A stretch of DNA of 64,000 bases from Acanthosepion lycidas (GCA_963932145.1 OZ010616.1:54275037-54339036), one strand, 5' to 3'. Counted from the stretch's first letter, positions 10,960 to 22,664 are shown. Numbers and translations are program-made. Notes: a model not told the origin generated them from the sequence alone.

Positions 10960-13300
10960 TAATACAGCAAACTTAATCTAACAGACTTAGATAATATTAC
11001 AAGACGGATTTATACTTTCTGAATCAGTACTATACAAAAATGAACAAGAATTTATCCCATCACATGACCACAAAACTGTCTGGCACTAGAGATTGTATAC
11101 CACAGTTTTCTTTCTGTTTTTTTTTTTTTTTTTTCATCTTTTAGTTAGCTCTGGGAAACTTGGTATGGTTGTCTTTTGCTGTATGATTAAGACCAATGTG
11201 TTGTATATTCTCGGATGCATACCAATGTCACACTGCTTCATTACTGATATCTGTTTAAGGCTAGCCTGCTAGCTTGCATAATTCTTACTACTCTCCTTTG
11301 ATTTCTTTCGTCAACAAACCCTATTTCTTTGGCTTTTTTTTTTTTTTAGCTCACAGAATTGCTGCTAACCTCACATATCTTAGTTGTCACACCATTCTAT
11401 CTAAACCCTAATCACTATCATGCATGAAAAGTGGAAGAACATATCAACTTCTTAGCTACTGAAACTGGTGTGTTTAGTACCAGCAAAAACTTTTTTTTTT
11501 TTAGGTCTCTGGTTTTGCTTACTTGAATGTTTAATTGAACAGTAACTAAATCCTTCAATGGCTTTCCTGCTTGCTTTATGCAACAAGCAACAGTCGTAGG
11601 AGCCCAATCTTTTTTTGGGGGTGATCCATTTTCGTGAGGAGGGTGGTGCACCTAACAAACTGGCCACTGAGTGCATGTATTTTTACCATAGATCTAATGC
11701 TTATATAGTCTTTAAGAAAAAATAAACAAATAAATAAATAACTCAGGGGAGTGTGGTGTCAGCTAAAGGCACTATTTTGCTGCTTTTGTTTCAAATAAAT
11801 TCTTTGTTCACTCAACTGATAAACAAGCAGCTATTTTGGATGGTGTATTTATCTGTTTTGTTCACAAAACGTACAGAATTATATTTTTGGAAGCAAGTAA
11901 TTTGTTCATATTTCTTGTCATGGTGATAGCTTAGTGGCTAGAACACCAAACTGAAATCTATCTTACTATAATTTACCAAATCTCTTTTTTGTCTATCTGC
12001 CTGTCATCACATAACTCAAGGACAGCTAGAGAGATAACTACCAAACTTTCCGTGGTTACTAATGAGACCTTGGAGCACCTTTTACCATATTAGTTCGGGG
12101 TTTGATTTACAACATAAGTATAAGACTAAGTTTATGTCTGTCAATAACCCAAATCTGTGTCTTTTTATTTACCTGTGTAAAGCAGACATCCAATTTACCT
12201 GTGTAATTTATTTGCCTGTGTAAAGCAGACATCAAACTGAAAATTTCCTAATCAGAAATGAATGTTCAGATGTTTTTACTATTACTTTTTTTTTTTTTAC
12301 TAATGTCTTTTCTTCCAGTCACCAGAAAAATCAAAACTTAAAAATGTATTATTTATTTACATTTGTATTAAAAACAATGGACACCAGGTGGTCATCAATG
12401 TTAAACTCTGAATGATATTTATTAAAGTCTCTCCACAAAACACATTGCAGTATTATGTCTGTGTTTATTGCTGTAATAAAATCCAGTAAAAAGCTTAAAT
12501 TTCCCCCAAAATGTTTTTACCTAAAATCTTTTGTGATTTCATCTCCAAAAGATATTTAAATTAAATGTGATCCAAGAGTTAATGATGGTAATGATTTTTT
12601 AAAAATCAGGTATGACTCAATAAATATATAGTTCAAATGATATTTTAATTGGGACCAAAGGCTTTATTTAGGAGTTCCACAGGAACTAAATTAAAATACC
12701 ATCCTATAGGCAACAAGTGCACAAATACATCTGCAAGTTTCAAATGCTTACAGTCCAGAAGAGTGTAAATATGTTCACAATTGGGTAGCAATGTATTTCA
12801 ATACATAACATTAACACATGTCACATGATCAATTTGAGGTGCCATCTACTGAATGAACAAATGTAACTGAAAGAAATGTCATAAAAAAAATTGCATGATG
12901 TGATTAGAAATTTTTGAAGAATTTGTCACACTTGTTTTTGCTCCATAAATGATGATGGACAGTAAAAGTGATGAAGTTTGAAGGGTTTCTTCCCAAGGAA
13001 ATATCATTGGTAGAGAAGAGAAGTTGTTCCAATGAATCAGACATTGATATTATGAGCAATGATAGCAGTGATTTGGATGACTCTGGTGAAGATTATGAAA
13101 AAAAGAGAAGGAATACTGAGGACAACAAAAGTACATTCTGTCAATAAGAAGAACTTCTATGAAGATATCAATATTTCAGTGATGCATTGGAATAAGTTTA
13201 CTGAAGAAGTAAAACTTCTGGATTTCTTGACAAATGAATTAATCCACAATTTACAACCTGACAACTTGGTTACTTCAATAAAAGGTTTTGTGTTGTAAAT
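10960..13300. other. Unassigned stretch with weak coding traces
   Basis: Nothing is firmly recognised. Two overlapping minus-strand frames at 11418-11676 share the same DNA and match no family I know. At about 13010-13110 the plus strand reads an acidic segment (ESDIDIMSNDSSDLDDSGEDYE) of the kind found near the N-termini of some transposases, followed by a 79-codon frame at 13059-13298 in another phase. A direct repeat around ACCTGTGTAA(A/T) occurs at 12170-12230. Confidence 0.35.
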
Positions 13301-13309
13301 TTCTGAAAC

Positions 13310-14465
13310 CATCAGAAATGTCTTCCATTATGAAAGAGAACAACCAGCAATACATATAAATATCAAAAGACCAGAAATATTAAAATCTGAAGGGGAATCA
13401 TTGCTGGCCAAATTGAACAGAACCAAAATGGCAGGAATTGTAATAATGGTGTTGGCAGCCTTAGATGATTTCAGCATTGACAAGATTACAGATATAATAA
13501 ATGAAATATACAACAGTGGTGATATACTGGAAGACCTAAGCAGATCAATTTTCATAGCACTGCCTAAGAAGCCAGATACAAATGAATGCAAACGCCATTG
13601 AACAATCAGCTTAATAACTAAATTTAAAATCTGAATTCCGATGAAAAGAGTGTGCAGCAGAATTATATTGAAAATAGGATGAGATTAAAAATAATGGAAC
13701 TAGGAATGTGATATTTATGCTCAAAATGATATCAGAAAGACCAATATATATACAGAAGAATGAATATCTATGTTCTATAAATTATGCAGAAACATTTGAC
13801 AAAGTACATCACAAAGACCAGTAGGGTAAACTTGATGTATTTTGGAAAGATATCAGGATAATGCCTGCATATCAATAAAAAATGAATTTAGTGAATATAC
13901 AAAAGTCTGAGGGGTGCAAGACAAGAATGTGTACAAGTTACATTGAAATCTGAAGGCACATTGTGATAGCAAAATATAATAAATATGAAAAAATAATTAG
14001 AAACAAAAAAAAGAGCACTGAACTGTTACATATATCAATCCTCCTATATGGCAGTGAATGCTAGACAATCTTATCAGAGATGGAAAAAAGATCTGAGGTG
14101 ACAGAAATGTGATTCTACAGAAGGATACTGAGACCAAATATGTGAGCAACAACAAAGTTTTAAAGAAAAAATGGAAACAAAAAGGACACTTATACTTAAC
14201 ATCAGGAAAAGACAGTTGAAATTTCTAGGGCAGATAATGAAGAAAGAGAGCTTGGAAAATCTGACACTTACAGGATGGATTGAAGGCAAGAGGGATAGAG
14301 GAAAACAATGTATAACCTACCTAACAAGTTTGAGTAAATGAATGGCAGATCAGGGTTTAGGAGAAGTAAGTGAAAGACAAAATTAATTAAGAGCTATGAA
14401 GGATAGGAAATTGTGGAGAGTCATGGTTGCCCACATCCTGAAGGGACAATGCAGTTAGAACAAGA
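13310..14465 (+). mobile_element. LINE-A relic with reverse-transcriptase segments
   Basis: In order on the plus strand: a pre-RT/RT segment at 13401-13601 with IINEIYNSGDILEDLSRSIF, then IALPKKPDTNECKRH. A partial palm follows at about 13720-13800 (FMLKMISERP, then INYAETFDKVHHKD). The gap around the FADD-type catalytic box is lost or unreadable. The C-terminal tail is at about 13990-14460 (SILLYGSEC, IRKRQLKFLGQIMKKESLENL, KQCITYLTSLSKWMADQGLGE, RKLWRVMVAHILKGQ). These are standard blocks of an APE-type LINE of the 'LLYGSECWTIS' group. Stops and frameshifts are frequent. It is the longest LINE-A copy in the window and defines the family order used for the shorter fragments. Confidence 0.75.
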
Positions 14466-14759
14466 ATTCCAAGAAGGCTAAATTTTGCTAATGTTTGTTT
14501 AGGGTAAAATGAATAAAAAAAATATACATATAAATTTCATTTAACTAAAATCATATATTCAGATTTTCCAACAATTTGGTCTCCAATTTTCAAATAACAT
14601 TTCATATCCTGATTAGGATAGACTGTCCAAAGTTCATGTTTGTTTTGTTTTTTAAGCAACTTTGACTATCTCAGTTATTATCAAGAACCATAATCAAGCA
14701 AGTTTCCATTAGGTACATCCTAGTATTTTTTATAAAACTGAAAGGTTTAATCAGTCCAA
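14466..14759. other. Unassigned spacer
   Basis: AT-rich sequence between the LINE-A relic and the minisatellite, with no recognised feature. Confidence 0.5.
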
Positions 14760-14769
14760 AGTGACATCA

Positions 14770-17010
14770 TGTGTAACAGATAAAGTGAGACCATACTGGA
14801 AAGTAAGAGTGACCATAACAGAAAGTGAGGGAGACGATACTGGAAAGTGAGCGTGACCATAACAGAAAGAGAGTGAAACCATACTGGAAAGTGAGCTTGA
14901 CCATACCAAAAAGTGAGTGAGACAATACTGGAAAGTGAGCGTGACCATACCAGAAAGTGAGTGAGAGCATACTGGAAAGTGGGCGTGGCCATACCAGAAA
15001 ATGAGTGAGGCCATACCGGAAAGTGAGTGAGACCATACTGAAAAGTGGGCGTGGCCATACCACAAAGTGAGTGAGACAATACTGGAAAGTGGGCGTGATC
15101 ATAACAGAAACTGAGTGTGAGCATACTGGAAAGTGAGTGAGACCATACTGGAAAGTGAGTGAGACCATACCAGAAAGTGAGTGAGACCATACTGAAAAGT
15201 GAGCGAGACCATACCAGAAAGAGAGTGAAACTATACTGGAAAGTGAGCTTGACCATACCAAAAAGTGAGTGAGACAATACTGGAAAGTGGGCGTGGCCAT
15301 ACCAGAAAATGAGTGAGGTCATACTGGAAAGTGAGCGTGACCATACTGGAAAGTGAGTGAGACCATACTGGAAAGTGAATGAGACCATACTGAAAAGTGG
15401 GCGTGGCCATAACACAAAGTGAGTGAGACAATACTGGAAAGTGGGCGTGATCATAACAGAAACTGAGTGTGAGCATACTGGAAAGTGAGTGAGACCATAC
15501 CAGAAAGTGAGTGAGACCATACCAGAAAGTGAGTGAGACCATACTGAAAAGTGGGCGTGGCCATACCACAAAGGGAGTGAGACAATACTGGAAAGTGGGC
15601 GTGATCATAACAGAAACTGAGTGTGAGCATACTGGAAAGTGAGTGAAACCATACTGGAAAGTGAGTGAGACCATACCAGAAGGTGAGCGTGACCATACCA
15701 AAAAGTGAGTGAGACCATACTGGAAAGTGGGTATGACCATATCAGAAAGTGAGTGAGACCATACTGGAAAGTGGGTGAGACCATACTGGAAAGTGGGTGA
15801 GACCATACTGGAAAGTGAGCCTAACCATACCAGAAAGTGAGTGAGACCATACTAGAAAGTAGGTGTGACCATACCAGAAAGTGAGTGAGACCATACTGGA
15901 AAGTGGGCATGACCATATCAGAAGGTGACAGCATACTGGAAAGTGAGCGTGACCATACCAAAAAGTGAGTGAGACTATACTGAAAAGTAGGTGTGACCAT
16001 ACCAGAAAGTGAGTATGACCATACTATAAGTGAGTGAGACCATACTGGAAAGTGAGCTGGACCCTTCCAGAAAGTGAGTGAGACCATACTGGAAAGTGGG
16101 CGTGATCATAACAGAAAGTGAGTGAGACCATACTGGAAAGTTGGCGTGACCATATCAGAAAGTGAGTATGTCCATACTATAAGTGAGTGAGACCATACTG
16201 GAAAGTGAGCAGGACCATACCAGAAAGTGAGTGAGACCATACTGGAAAGTGACTTAGACCATACTGGAAAGTGGGCATGACCATACCAGAAAGTGAGTGA
16301 GGCCATACTGGAAAGTGGCTGTGACCATACCACAAAGTGACTTAGACCATACTGGAAAGTGGGCATGACCATACCAGAAAGTGAGTGAGGCCATACTGGA
16401 AAGTGAGCGTGACCATACCAGAAAGTGAGTAAGTCCATAATGGAAAGTAGGTGTGACCATACCAGAAAGTGAGTGAGACCATACTGGAAAGTAGGTGTGA
16501 CCATACCAGAAAGAGAGTGAAACCATACTGGAAAGTGGGTGTGACCATATCAGAAAGTGAGTGAGACCATACTGGAAAGTGGGTGTGACCATTCCAGAAA
16601 GTGAGTGAGACCATACTGGAAAGTGAGCATGACCATACCAGAAGGTGAGACCATACTGGAAAGTGAGCATGACCATACCAGAAAGTGAGTGAGACCATAC
16701 TGGAAAGTAGGTGTGACCATACCAGAAAATGACTGTGACCATACTGGAAAGTGCGTGAGAACATACTGGAAAGTGGGCATGACCATACCAGAAAGTGAGT
16801 GCGGTCATACTGGAAAGTGAGCGTGACCATAACAGAAAGTGAGTGAGACCATACTGGAAAGTGGGCGTGACCATACCAGAAAGTGAGTATGACCATACTA
16901 TAAGTGAGTGAGACCATACTGGAAAGTGAGCATGACCATACCAGAAAGTGAGTGAGACCATACTGGAAAGTGAGTGTGACCATACCAGAAAGTGAGTGAG
17001 ACCATACCAG
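14770..17010. repeat. 22-bp minisatellite array (about 100 units)
   Basis: The unit is close to GAGACCATACTGGAAAGTGAGT. Two subtypes commonly alternate as a 44-bp dimer: ACCATACTGGAAAGTG and ACCATACCAGAAAGTG. Units vary at the GAGTGAG / GGCGTGG / GAGCGTG positions, and occasional units are shortened. Because 22 is not a multiple of three, three units make 66 bp. All minus-strand frames therefore stay open for long stretches, giving WYGLTHF/FQYGLTHF-type peptide repeats up to 274 codons. These are artefacts of period and composition. Confidence 0.97.
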
Positions 17011-17424
17011 AAAAGCATGTATCAAAATCCATATGGATCATAATTATTATTATTTTGTATAGATATTAAATATTTTATATACACTTCAAGATACAGTCTC
17101 CTGTGGTGAAAGATATTTTATTTAATGTAGGTTGTGTATCTTTCTAAAATAACAACTTCTGGGATTTTAAGTCATTCCTTCATTGTGTGCTGTATAATAT
17201 TTTGGTATTATCCACTAATATTTGATAATAATATTTTGGCTGTTTGTAATATGATGATCAGTATGTGTATGAATTGCACTGTTTTGACAACTGAAAAACT
17301 CTCATAAACCTATAAGAGACTGAGGTGCATGGATGACTGATGTAAGAATCTAATATTGCTTTTTTATTGTTAATACTAAAGATACAATCTTCCAGTGACT
17401 ATATATATATATATGTATATTTTT

Positions 17425-17590
17425 TTCTAAAGAATTAATTGATTTTTTTTTATTAATCTGTTAGATTTTTATCTTTTAAACATTATTTCTAGTGGATACT
17501 CATGTGTGTAATATGAGTATCCTTTAGAAATAACATTTAAATTTAAAATATGTTTGATTAATAAATAAAACATCCATTACCTCTTTAGAA
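17425..17590. repeat. Inverted repeat of the 'TAGTGGATAC' family
   Basis: Two arms of about 75 bp flank a short spacer near 17503-17511. The inner arm ends are TAGTGGATACTCAT and ATGAGTATCCTTTAGAAATA. The outer parts carry TTCTAAAGAATTAATTGATT and its inverse. Single arms of the same family recur near 17735, 35270-35425, 38220-38290, 38720-38830 and 39055-39095, often next to (TA)n tracts. Confidence 0.65.
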
Positions 17591-17756
17591 AATTATTTTG
17601 CCTACACTTGGATATGAAAGTGAGCAGATCTTATAATTCCAATAATTTCTTAAAGGTAATGTTGGGACCTTGCTTGACCAGCAAAACTTCTTCAGAGTTG
17701 ATTTGTATAAGGCATGCTGGATTTAAAAATATATATATCCACTAGAAATATCATTT

Positions 17757-17761
<5 letters not shown>

Positions 17762-17804
<43 letters not shown>
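17762..17804. repeat. (TA)n microsatellite
   Basis: Uninterrupted TA run beside an arm of the TAGTGGATAC family. Confidence 0.96.
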
Positions 17805-17809
<5 letters not shown>

Positions 17810-17869
17810 CTATAAAAAATGATGATATTATCTACACATGGATCAGCACATGTTTAGAGTGTCTATGTG

Positions 17870-18052
17870 TACTCTCAAGGATATTTGCCTTGGATCAGTG
17901 TTGTTCCCTGGCATATCCATCTAGGATCAAGGTGTTGTTCCATCTACAATCAATGCATTGTTTCCTGGCACATTTGCCTGGGATCAAATTGTTATTTCCT
18001 TGCATATCTGAAAGTGTTGTTCCCTGGCATATCTACCTAGGATCAAAGTGTA
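17870..18052 (+). repeat. Degenerate short tandem repeat
   Basis: About four or five imperfect copies of a 35-45 bp unit resembling TTGTTCCCTGGCATATCTAC then CTAGGATCAAAG. The 89-codon frame here follows the repeat and is not a gene. Confidence 0.6.
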
Positions 18053-18112
18053 ATATTTATGCACTCTGCCATTAGTTTTAATAATAACACAAGTATGCAT
18101 GTGGGTGCATAA

Positions 18113-18116
<4 letters not shown>

Positions 18117-18152
<36 letters not shown>
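18117..18152. repeat. (TA)n microsatellite
   Basis: Uninterrupted TA run. Confidence 0.95.
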
Positions 18153-18155
<3 letters not shown>

Positions 18156-18259
18156 CATGATGCAGTGTTTATTTTTATGTTCATACTAGTTGTATCTTCA
18201 AATTTTCTGTCTGATATTATTAAGCACTCTGCTTTCATAAATGAAGCAAATTTTTAGAA

Positions 18260-18326
<67 letters not shown>
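18260..18326. repeat. (TA)n microsatellite
   Basis: More than 30 uninterrupted TA units. Confidence 0.97.
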
Positions 18327-18329
<3 letters not shown>

Positions 18330-18349
18330 ATTGGTGATATCTCCAGATG

Positions 18350-18900
18350 AGTGGACCAAATGATTACAAAAATGTTTGTCTATGAAACACTTTAGACTGC
18401 CTGAATTTTTTCCCAATTTTTTTGTGCAATGTCCTATATTCTGTGCCATATCTTGACACTGTTTGCTGCCTCCTTCTTATCATATCAAAAATTTCATCTG
18501 TCATCAATTCCTTTTTTCCTTGTTTTTTTTTTCTTTGCAATGATCTCACTTGCTGATATTACTAACACTTATCTTAATGTATTCCACTTTGAATTTCCAT
18601 TCTGCTTTTAATGCCGCCTATATAAGTCTCTTTCACATTTGGGTTATTCAAGAGTCTGTTGTATCGCAATTTGAGTGCTGCCTTGGCCCTCTTCAATTTC
18701 TGTAGTTTCACTCTAAGTTTACATCACTGAAAAGTGGTTGCTCCTGCAGTCAGCACTTGGATATATTATGCAGTGTAAAACTGCATTCCTGAATCTCTTA
18801 TTGGTAGTTACATAGTTGATTTTTTTTCTTCTCCTTGGCTTCTCCATGTCCATATATATTTTGTTTTTTCTTGAAATCTCTCTCCTTGGCTAATCTGAGA
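18350..18900 (-). pseudogene. LINE-A endonuclease end and linker relic
   Basis: The minus strand reads INYVTTNKRFRNAVLHCI, YPSADCRSNHFSV, then (after stops) ETTEIEEGQGS. A frame at 18364-18549 adds a basic linker with KKELMTDEIFDMIRRRQQ and TLHKKIGKKFRQSK. This matches the end of an APE-type endonuclease (the ADCGSDHNPV motif) and the endonuclease-RT linker (WMTDEIL) of the same LINE group as LINE-A. The catalytic S-D-H part is partly retained as RSNH. Nothing downstream of the linker remains. Confidence 0.65.
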
Positions 18901-19186
18901 TTCAGGTCTCCATGATACCTTATTTTTAAACTTTATTTTATATTTATTTATCTACAGACCCTATAAGTGTTTTTTTAAAAGAAACATTTGTAACAGTAAA
19001 ATATTTTAGCTTTCAGAATCTTCAATTTTTAAGTACAAAAATTAATTTAAATATAAAATAAAATTTTATTTATATGACTGAAATGTTCTGTAGTTTACCC
19101 AAATATCTTACTAAATGATCTGAGTTTTTTTTTTTTTAAGGGAGAGTGTTTTTGATCAGGCTGAGAACATTTCAACAGCCTCTGGT
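18901..19186. other. Unassigned AT-rich DNA
   Basis: No gene or known repeat is recognised. Confidence 0.5.
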
Positions 19187-19212
19187 CTATGTGTGTGTGT
19201 GTGTGTGTATGT
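19187..19212. repeat. (TG)n microsatellite
   Basis: About ten TG units immediately before a tRNA-like SINE head. Confidence 0.85.
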
Positions 19213-19390
19213 GTCACTGTGTAGTTAAAAAATTAGTTTTCCAACTATGATACTTGTGTTCAAATCTCGCCAGAGTGAATTTTTCAAGGTGACATCTTGA
19301 TAATTTTAGCCTAGCAAGATGTTCCCAGCAAGCAGCACCAGAATTGCATGAAAACTATACTATAGGCTGACCTATTTGAGTGTACTAGTT
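19213..19390 (+). mobile_element. tRNA-derived SINE-like copy
   Basis: An A-box-like TGTGTAGTTAAAAAATTAG and a B-box-like GTGTTCAAATCTCGCC lie about 30 bp apart, as in a tRNA-derived SINE head. A later segment, ACTATAGGCTGACC then TTTGAGTG, resembles the tail of octopus tRNA-type SINEs as I remember it. The copy is decayed. Confidence 0.4.
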
Positions 19391-19582
19391 TTGTTCAACA
19401 ACTGATCATACCATATTGTATGCTTCTCCAAGAAACTGCAAATAAGGTTTGTGCAGTATAACTGCAGTATAAACTGCAGGTTGGCTCTATAACTGCTGAA
19501 GAAATACAAATGTGCCTGGACAACTATCTACAACAGGGACTTGCTAAACAAAATAAGCATATGGGCAAACTCAGAAAACAAC
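19391..19582 (+). repeat. Dispersed repeat shared with 27150-27340
   Basis: The sequence around AAGAAACTGCAAAT, TGTGCCTGGACAACT and CAACAGGGACTTGCTAA is echoed at 27220-27340 (AGAAACTGTG, TATGCCTGAGCAAC, AACAGGGATTTGTTA). No function is recognised. Confidence 0.4.
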
Positions 19583-19586
19583 TATA

Positions 19587-19641
<55 letters not shown>
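19583..19641. repeat. (TA)n microsatellite
   Basis: Long TA run with one GT interruption near its start. Confidence 0.96.
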
Positions 19642-19643
<2 letters not shown>

Positions 19644-19775
19644 TATAGTCATCTACATACAAGCCTGTTCTGCTGTATCACAGCCCATCACTGTGGTTAG
19701 ACTGATTTGGTGTCAGTCAGAGATCCTACCCCTATGCCATAGGTGCATGGCAGAGAAAGGGAAATTTTAACATAT
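19642..19775 (-). mobile_element. tRNA-derived SINE-like copy
   Basis: It aligns by eye with 35475-35640: GCCTGTT(C/T), CTGTATCACAG, GTCAGAG and CTACCCCT. The minus strand reads an A-box-like GCATAGGGGTAGGAT. Confidence 0.45.
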
Positions 19776-19895
19776 TATATATGGATGCATACAAATGCCA
19801 GCAACCAGAGGGTCACAATTCATTAATGAAGTGTGGTGCGTTAATAGTGGTAGTAACTACTTTTCTCTATAGTGCTTGATCGAATAACAAGTGTG

Positions 19896-19897
19896 TA

Positions 19898-19925
<28 letters not shown>
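19896..19925. repeat. (TA)n microsatellite
   Basis: About 14 TA units. Confidence 0.95.
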
Positions 19926-19928
<3 letters not shown>

Positions 19929-20639
19929 GAAATATAGCTTTATAGAGATATAAAGTAAAGGGAGCTGATCATTTACCATCTAAAGATCAACATTGAACTT
20001 GGAACTCTTACTTCCAGGAGTCTGATTGATTAACTACTGTCCAATCAGGATCTCTTTTTGGGACCACATGGTAAATTTGATCCTGAAATCTTCCTCTTTT
20101 GCAAGTAACAACTATAGTGACCACACATTTACTGGAACCACCCTTTCTAACATTAAAGGAGTACAGATGCCAAGAAGCCGCAAATACCAATTGTTCTTTG
20201 GACATTTTTCTAACAATTAAGTCCACAAATATAAAATATATTAGCATGTCTTCTTTTTTTTTTACCTATTGTGCATACACCTCTTTTTGTACATTAAACC
20301 TGTTGAATGTAATACATTTGTTAAGTTGTTTCTCTTTTTTCAAGTGTGTCAGTATTTATTTCTGATTTTGTAGAATTAACTACACTGAGGAAAATCTTTA
20401 CACTCCATCCCATAATACTTGTTACATGCAGAGTATGAAATTCCTTTAACTCAACTCTCCAATATAAAAGAATGTCAATGATATATCAATTATATTCATT
20501 TTCCTAGCCTTTTAAGATAATTAAACATTTCAGCATTTGCAAAATTATAAATCAGTTTTATTTCCAATGGATCACTTTTGAATAATTACTTTCTATATTT
20601 GTCTATATTTCTGAAATGAGTTATTGTAATTATTTACAT
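19926..20639. other. Unassigned DNA with one direct repeat
   Basis: No gene is recognised. The frames at 20008-20365 overlap one another on both strands and match nothing known to me. The segment CCTTTAACTCAACTCTCCAA at about 20444-20463, with following sequence, is repeated near 20796-20850. Confidence 0.4.
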
Positions 20640-20800
20640 TGTCCAGAATGTTGTCCTCATCTTTGTTAACATATTCACAATGTTTTGGCTGTTGTACACT
20701 CCAGCCTTCTTCGGGTGATTGGAATTTTGAACTGTACCTTTAAATTTATCAGGGTGAATTGTTCTAGTTCCTCTTCCAGACATCTCAGTTATATCCCTTT
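20640..20800 (-). mobile_element. Partial SINE with hammerhead-like domain
   Basis: The minus strand carries CGAAGAAGGCTGG, about ten bases, CAGCC and then AAAACATTGTGAATATG. This gives a 5-bp stem (GGCTG/CAGCC) between a CTGAAGA-like box and a GAAAC-like box. It is the same 3' domain as in the plus-strand SINE at 20950-21205 and in the pair at 37330-37875, so it is a 5'-truncated inverted neighbour. Confidence 0.45.
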
Positions 20801-20944
20801 AACTCAACTATCGAATATCAAACAACATCAATGATATATTAATGAAAAATATAAAATTTTCTACATATTTAACATCTTCCTCCTTGCCTAGTTAGTTTTT
20901 ACATTGGTTAGACTGTTGTCCTCATCTTCAGTGCCATATTCAAG

Positions 20945-21205
20945 AACACATGGCCCAATGGATAAAGCCACTGGTTGGATCCACTGACTTGACCCAAGGA
21001 GTTGTGAGTTCAATACTTGGCTAGGGCAGTGGTAAACTAAAACTTGGAGAGTTTAGTTAAAGGGAGTTAACTAAGACATCCACAAAGGGCATGACACAAG
21101 GAACTAAAACAATCTACCCCAGTAAATGAAATAAAGGGCTCAGTTCAAAATTCCAGTCACTTAAAGAAGGCCAGATCCTGTAACGGTGAAATGTCGTTAA
21201 TATGG
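20945..21205 (+). mobile_element. tRNA-derived SINE, interrupted by LINE-B
   Basis: The head is tRNA-like, with an A-box-like GGCCCAATGGATAAAGCCAC and a B-box-like GAGTTGTGAGTTCAATACTT about 40 bp later. The body runs through GGGAGTTAAC and AATTCCAGTCAC to a hammerhead-like 3' domain (AAGAAGGCCAGATC... GTGAAATGTCGTTAATATGG). The expected continuation, AGATGAGGACAATATTCC, resumes at 21775 after the LINE-B insertion. Confidence 0.55.
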
Positions 21206-21774
21206 AAATGCTCCGAGGAGCTGCCTTCGCTGGTTTAGGGGACAGGACCTCCTCATGACAGGTCCGGTATCATTGACTGACTCACTCGAGTACAGGACGC
21301 ATGCACGGTGTCTATGTATTATGTTTATCATGTGAACTACGATAAAAATAAAAGCGATAGATATTAAAAATACAAATACTTTCATGGTAATTGCTCCGAG
21401 GAGCTGCAGTCGCTGGTTCCTGGACTTCATGAGTTCAAGCGGCCTACAAGGCTGGCATCCCACTCTCACCCCTTCACTGTCGAAACTCCTAAATGTAGCC
21501 GTCTCTTCTAATCCAATAGCTTCATGTCTCGCACCTCTCGCCTTCCTTCCCTATTCCAGTTTCCCTGAGAGCTATAAACTCCAGCTATTCAAATGTAATG
21601 TCAATCGACATCTCCAATTGCCTTGATCTATCCACTACCCTTCTTCTCATCCTTTCCTCTATCACTCCTATCTGGTCTTGCTCCAAATTTTCTGTAACCC
21701 CTTGCGTCCTAGTGGCTCCCGCCTTGCTTGGGGTGAAATGCTTAAAAAAAAAAAATAAATAAAAAAAATAAAGA
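21206..21774 (+). mobile_element. LINE-B 3' copy inserted in a SINE, with A-rich tail
   Basis: This copy is less AT-rich and has more CpG than its surroundings, suggesting relative youth. From about 21379 the plus strand reads YFHGNCSEELQSLVPGLHEF, then TRLASHSHPFTVE, FKCNVNRHL-like residues in another frame, and the 3' UTR ending in GCTTGGGGTGAAATGC. An A-rich tail covers 21743-21774. The first 35 bp (21206-21240) repeat the NCSEELxSLV coding block seen again at 21385-21420, with about 135 bp of other sequence between. It therefore has a rearranged 5' end. The flanking SINE is interrupted between 21205 and 21775. Confidence 0.7.
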
Positions 21775-21809
21775 TGAGGACAATATTCCAAACAATATAA
21801 GTATTGGTT

Positions 21810-22660
21810 GTAATATTGATAATCAAAGACCCTATAAAATGAATTTTTATATAAATATATTAAATTTATTTTCCTATTTTGTGAATGTAACTTTGAAAAA
21901 ATAAGCAATAATTTGGTCATTTTGCACATGCATTGAAGAAGAAGCTTATTATTTCCATCAACGCAATTTTAAACTTAACATTTTTTGTCAAAATTCATTG
22001 CTTTTTTTAATAACTGAAATGCCGGAAATCTAATGATATTTCAAATGCTTCATTATATTTGATCAAAATAAATTATAAGGAAAGTAAATCAAACAAAAAT
22101 TACACAACATCTAAACTAAATTATAAAAGATATCATTAGGAAACAATTTTTAACATTTTTTAAATAAAGAAAATATATTTTTCTTGATGAGCATTAATTA
22201 TATAATTTGATAGATTAATTTGTTTGTGTTTATTTATAATTAGGGAGCACACTTTTGTCTCTTTTATTGCAAGGAAGATAGATTCCTTTGGGGTCTTTTC
22301 TTGCTAAGAGTGTCATATTTCTTTTCTTCATTGTGCAAAAATATATTTCTGTGAATAGCCACAAAGAATGTAAGATCTTTAAAGAAACAAAAAAACTCAG
22401 GAACAATCTAAAAGCAGATGTAAGGTATTTTAATACAGCAAAGTGTAAGCTTAGGGTTAATGCAATGTAAAAACTAAAAATACAAAAAAGGGGTTTACTA
22501 TCTTGCAAAATAGAAGGGTAGAATAAACTGAGTAAAAATAAAGTTGGGTAGAGAATCTGCTTTTTAGGGAGAGATGTATCTAGGCAAAGAAACAACAGTG
22601 AGAATGTAGACAATATTATTTGATAAGTATCCAAGTTTTAGTGCATGTACATCACTTTTT
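21810..22660. other. Unassigned AT-rich DNA
   Basis: The 134-codon minus-strand frame at 22230-22634 has low-complexity F/L/S composition and no recognised domain. No other feature is seen. Confidence 0.45.
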
Positions 22661-22664
22661 AAAG

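Noticed and set aside
11925-12130. Possible tRNA-derived SINE head (ATAGCTTAGTGGCTAGAAC)
   Set aside because: An A-box-like string is present, but no B box lies at the right distance. A later GTTCGGGGTTTGATT is about 160 bp away. Not enough to call.
14770-17010. CRISPR-like array
   Set aside because: Units are contiguous without unique spacers, and the context is eukaryotic. It is a minisatellite.
14747-17025. Several minus-strand frames of 78-274 codons with WYGLTHF/FQYGLTHF repeats
   Set aside because: They are produced by the 22-bp minisatellite. All minus frames are open because of its period, the frames overlap each other, and no start context or domain is present.
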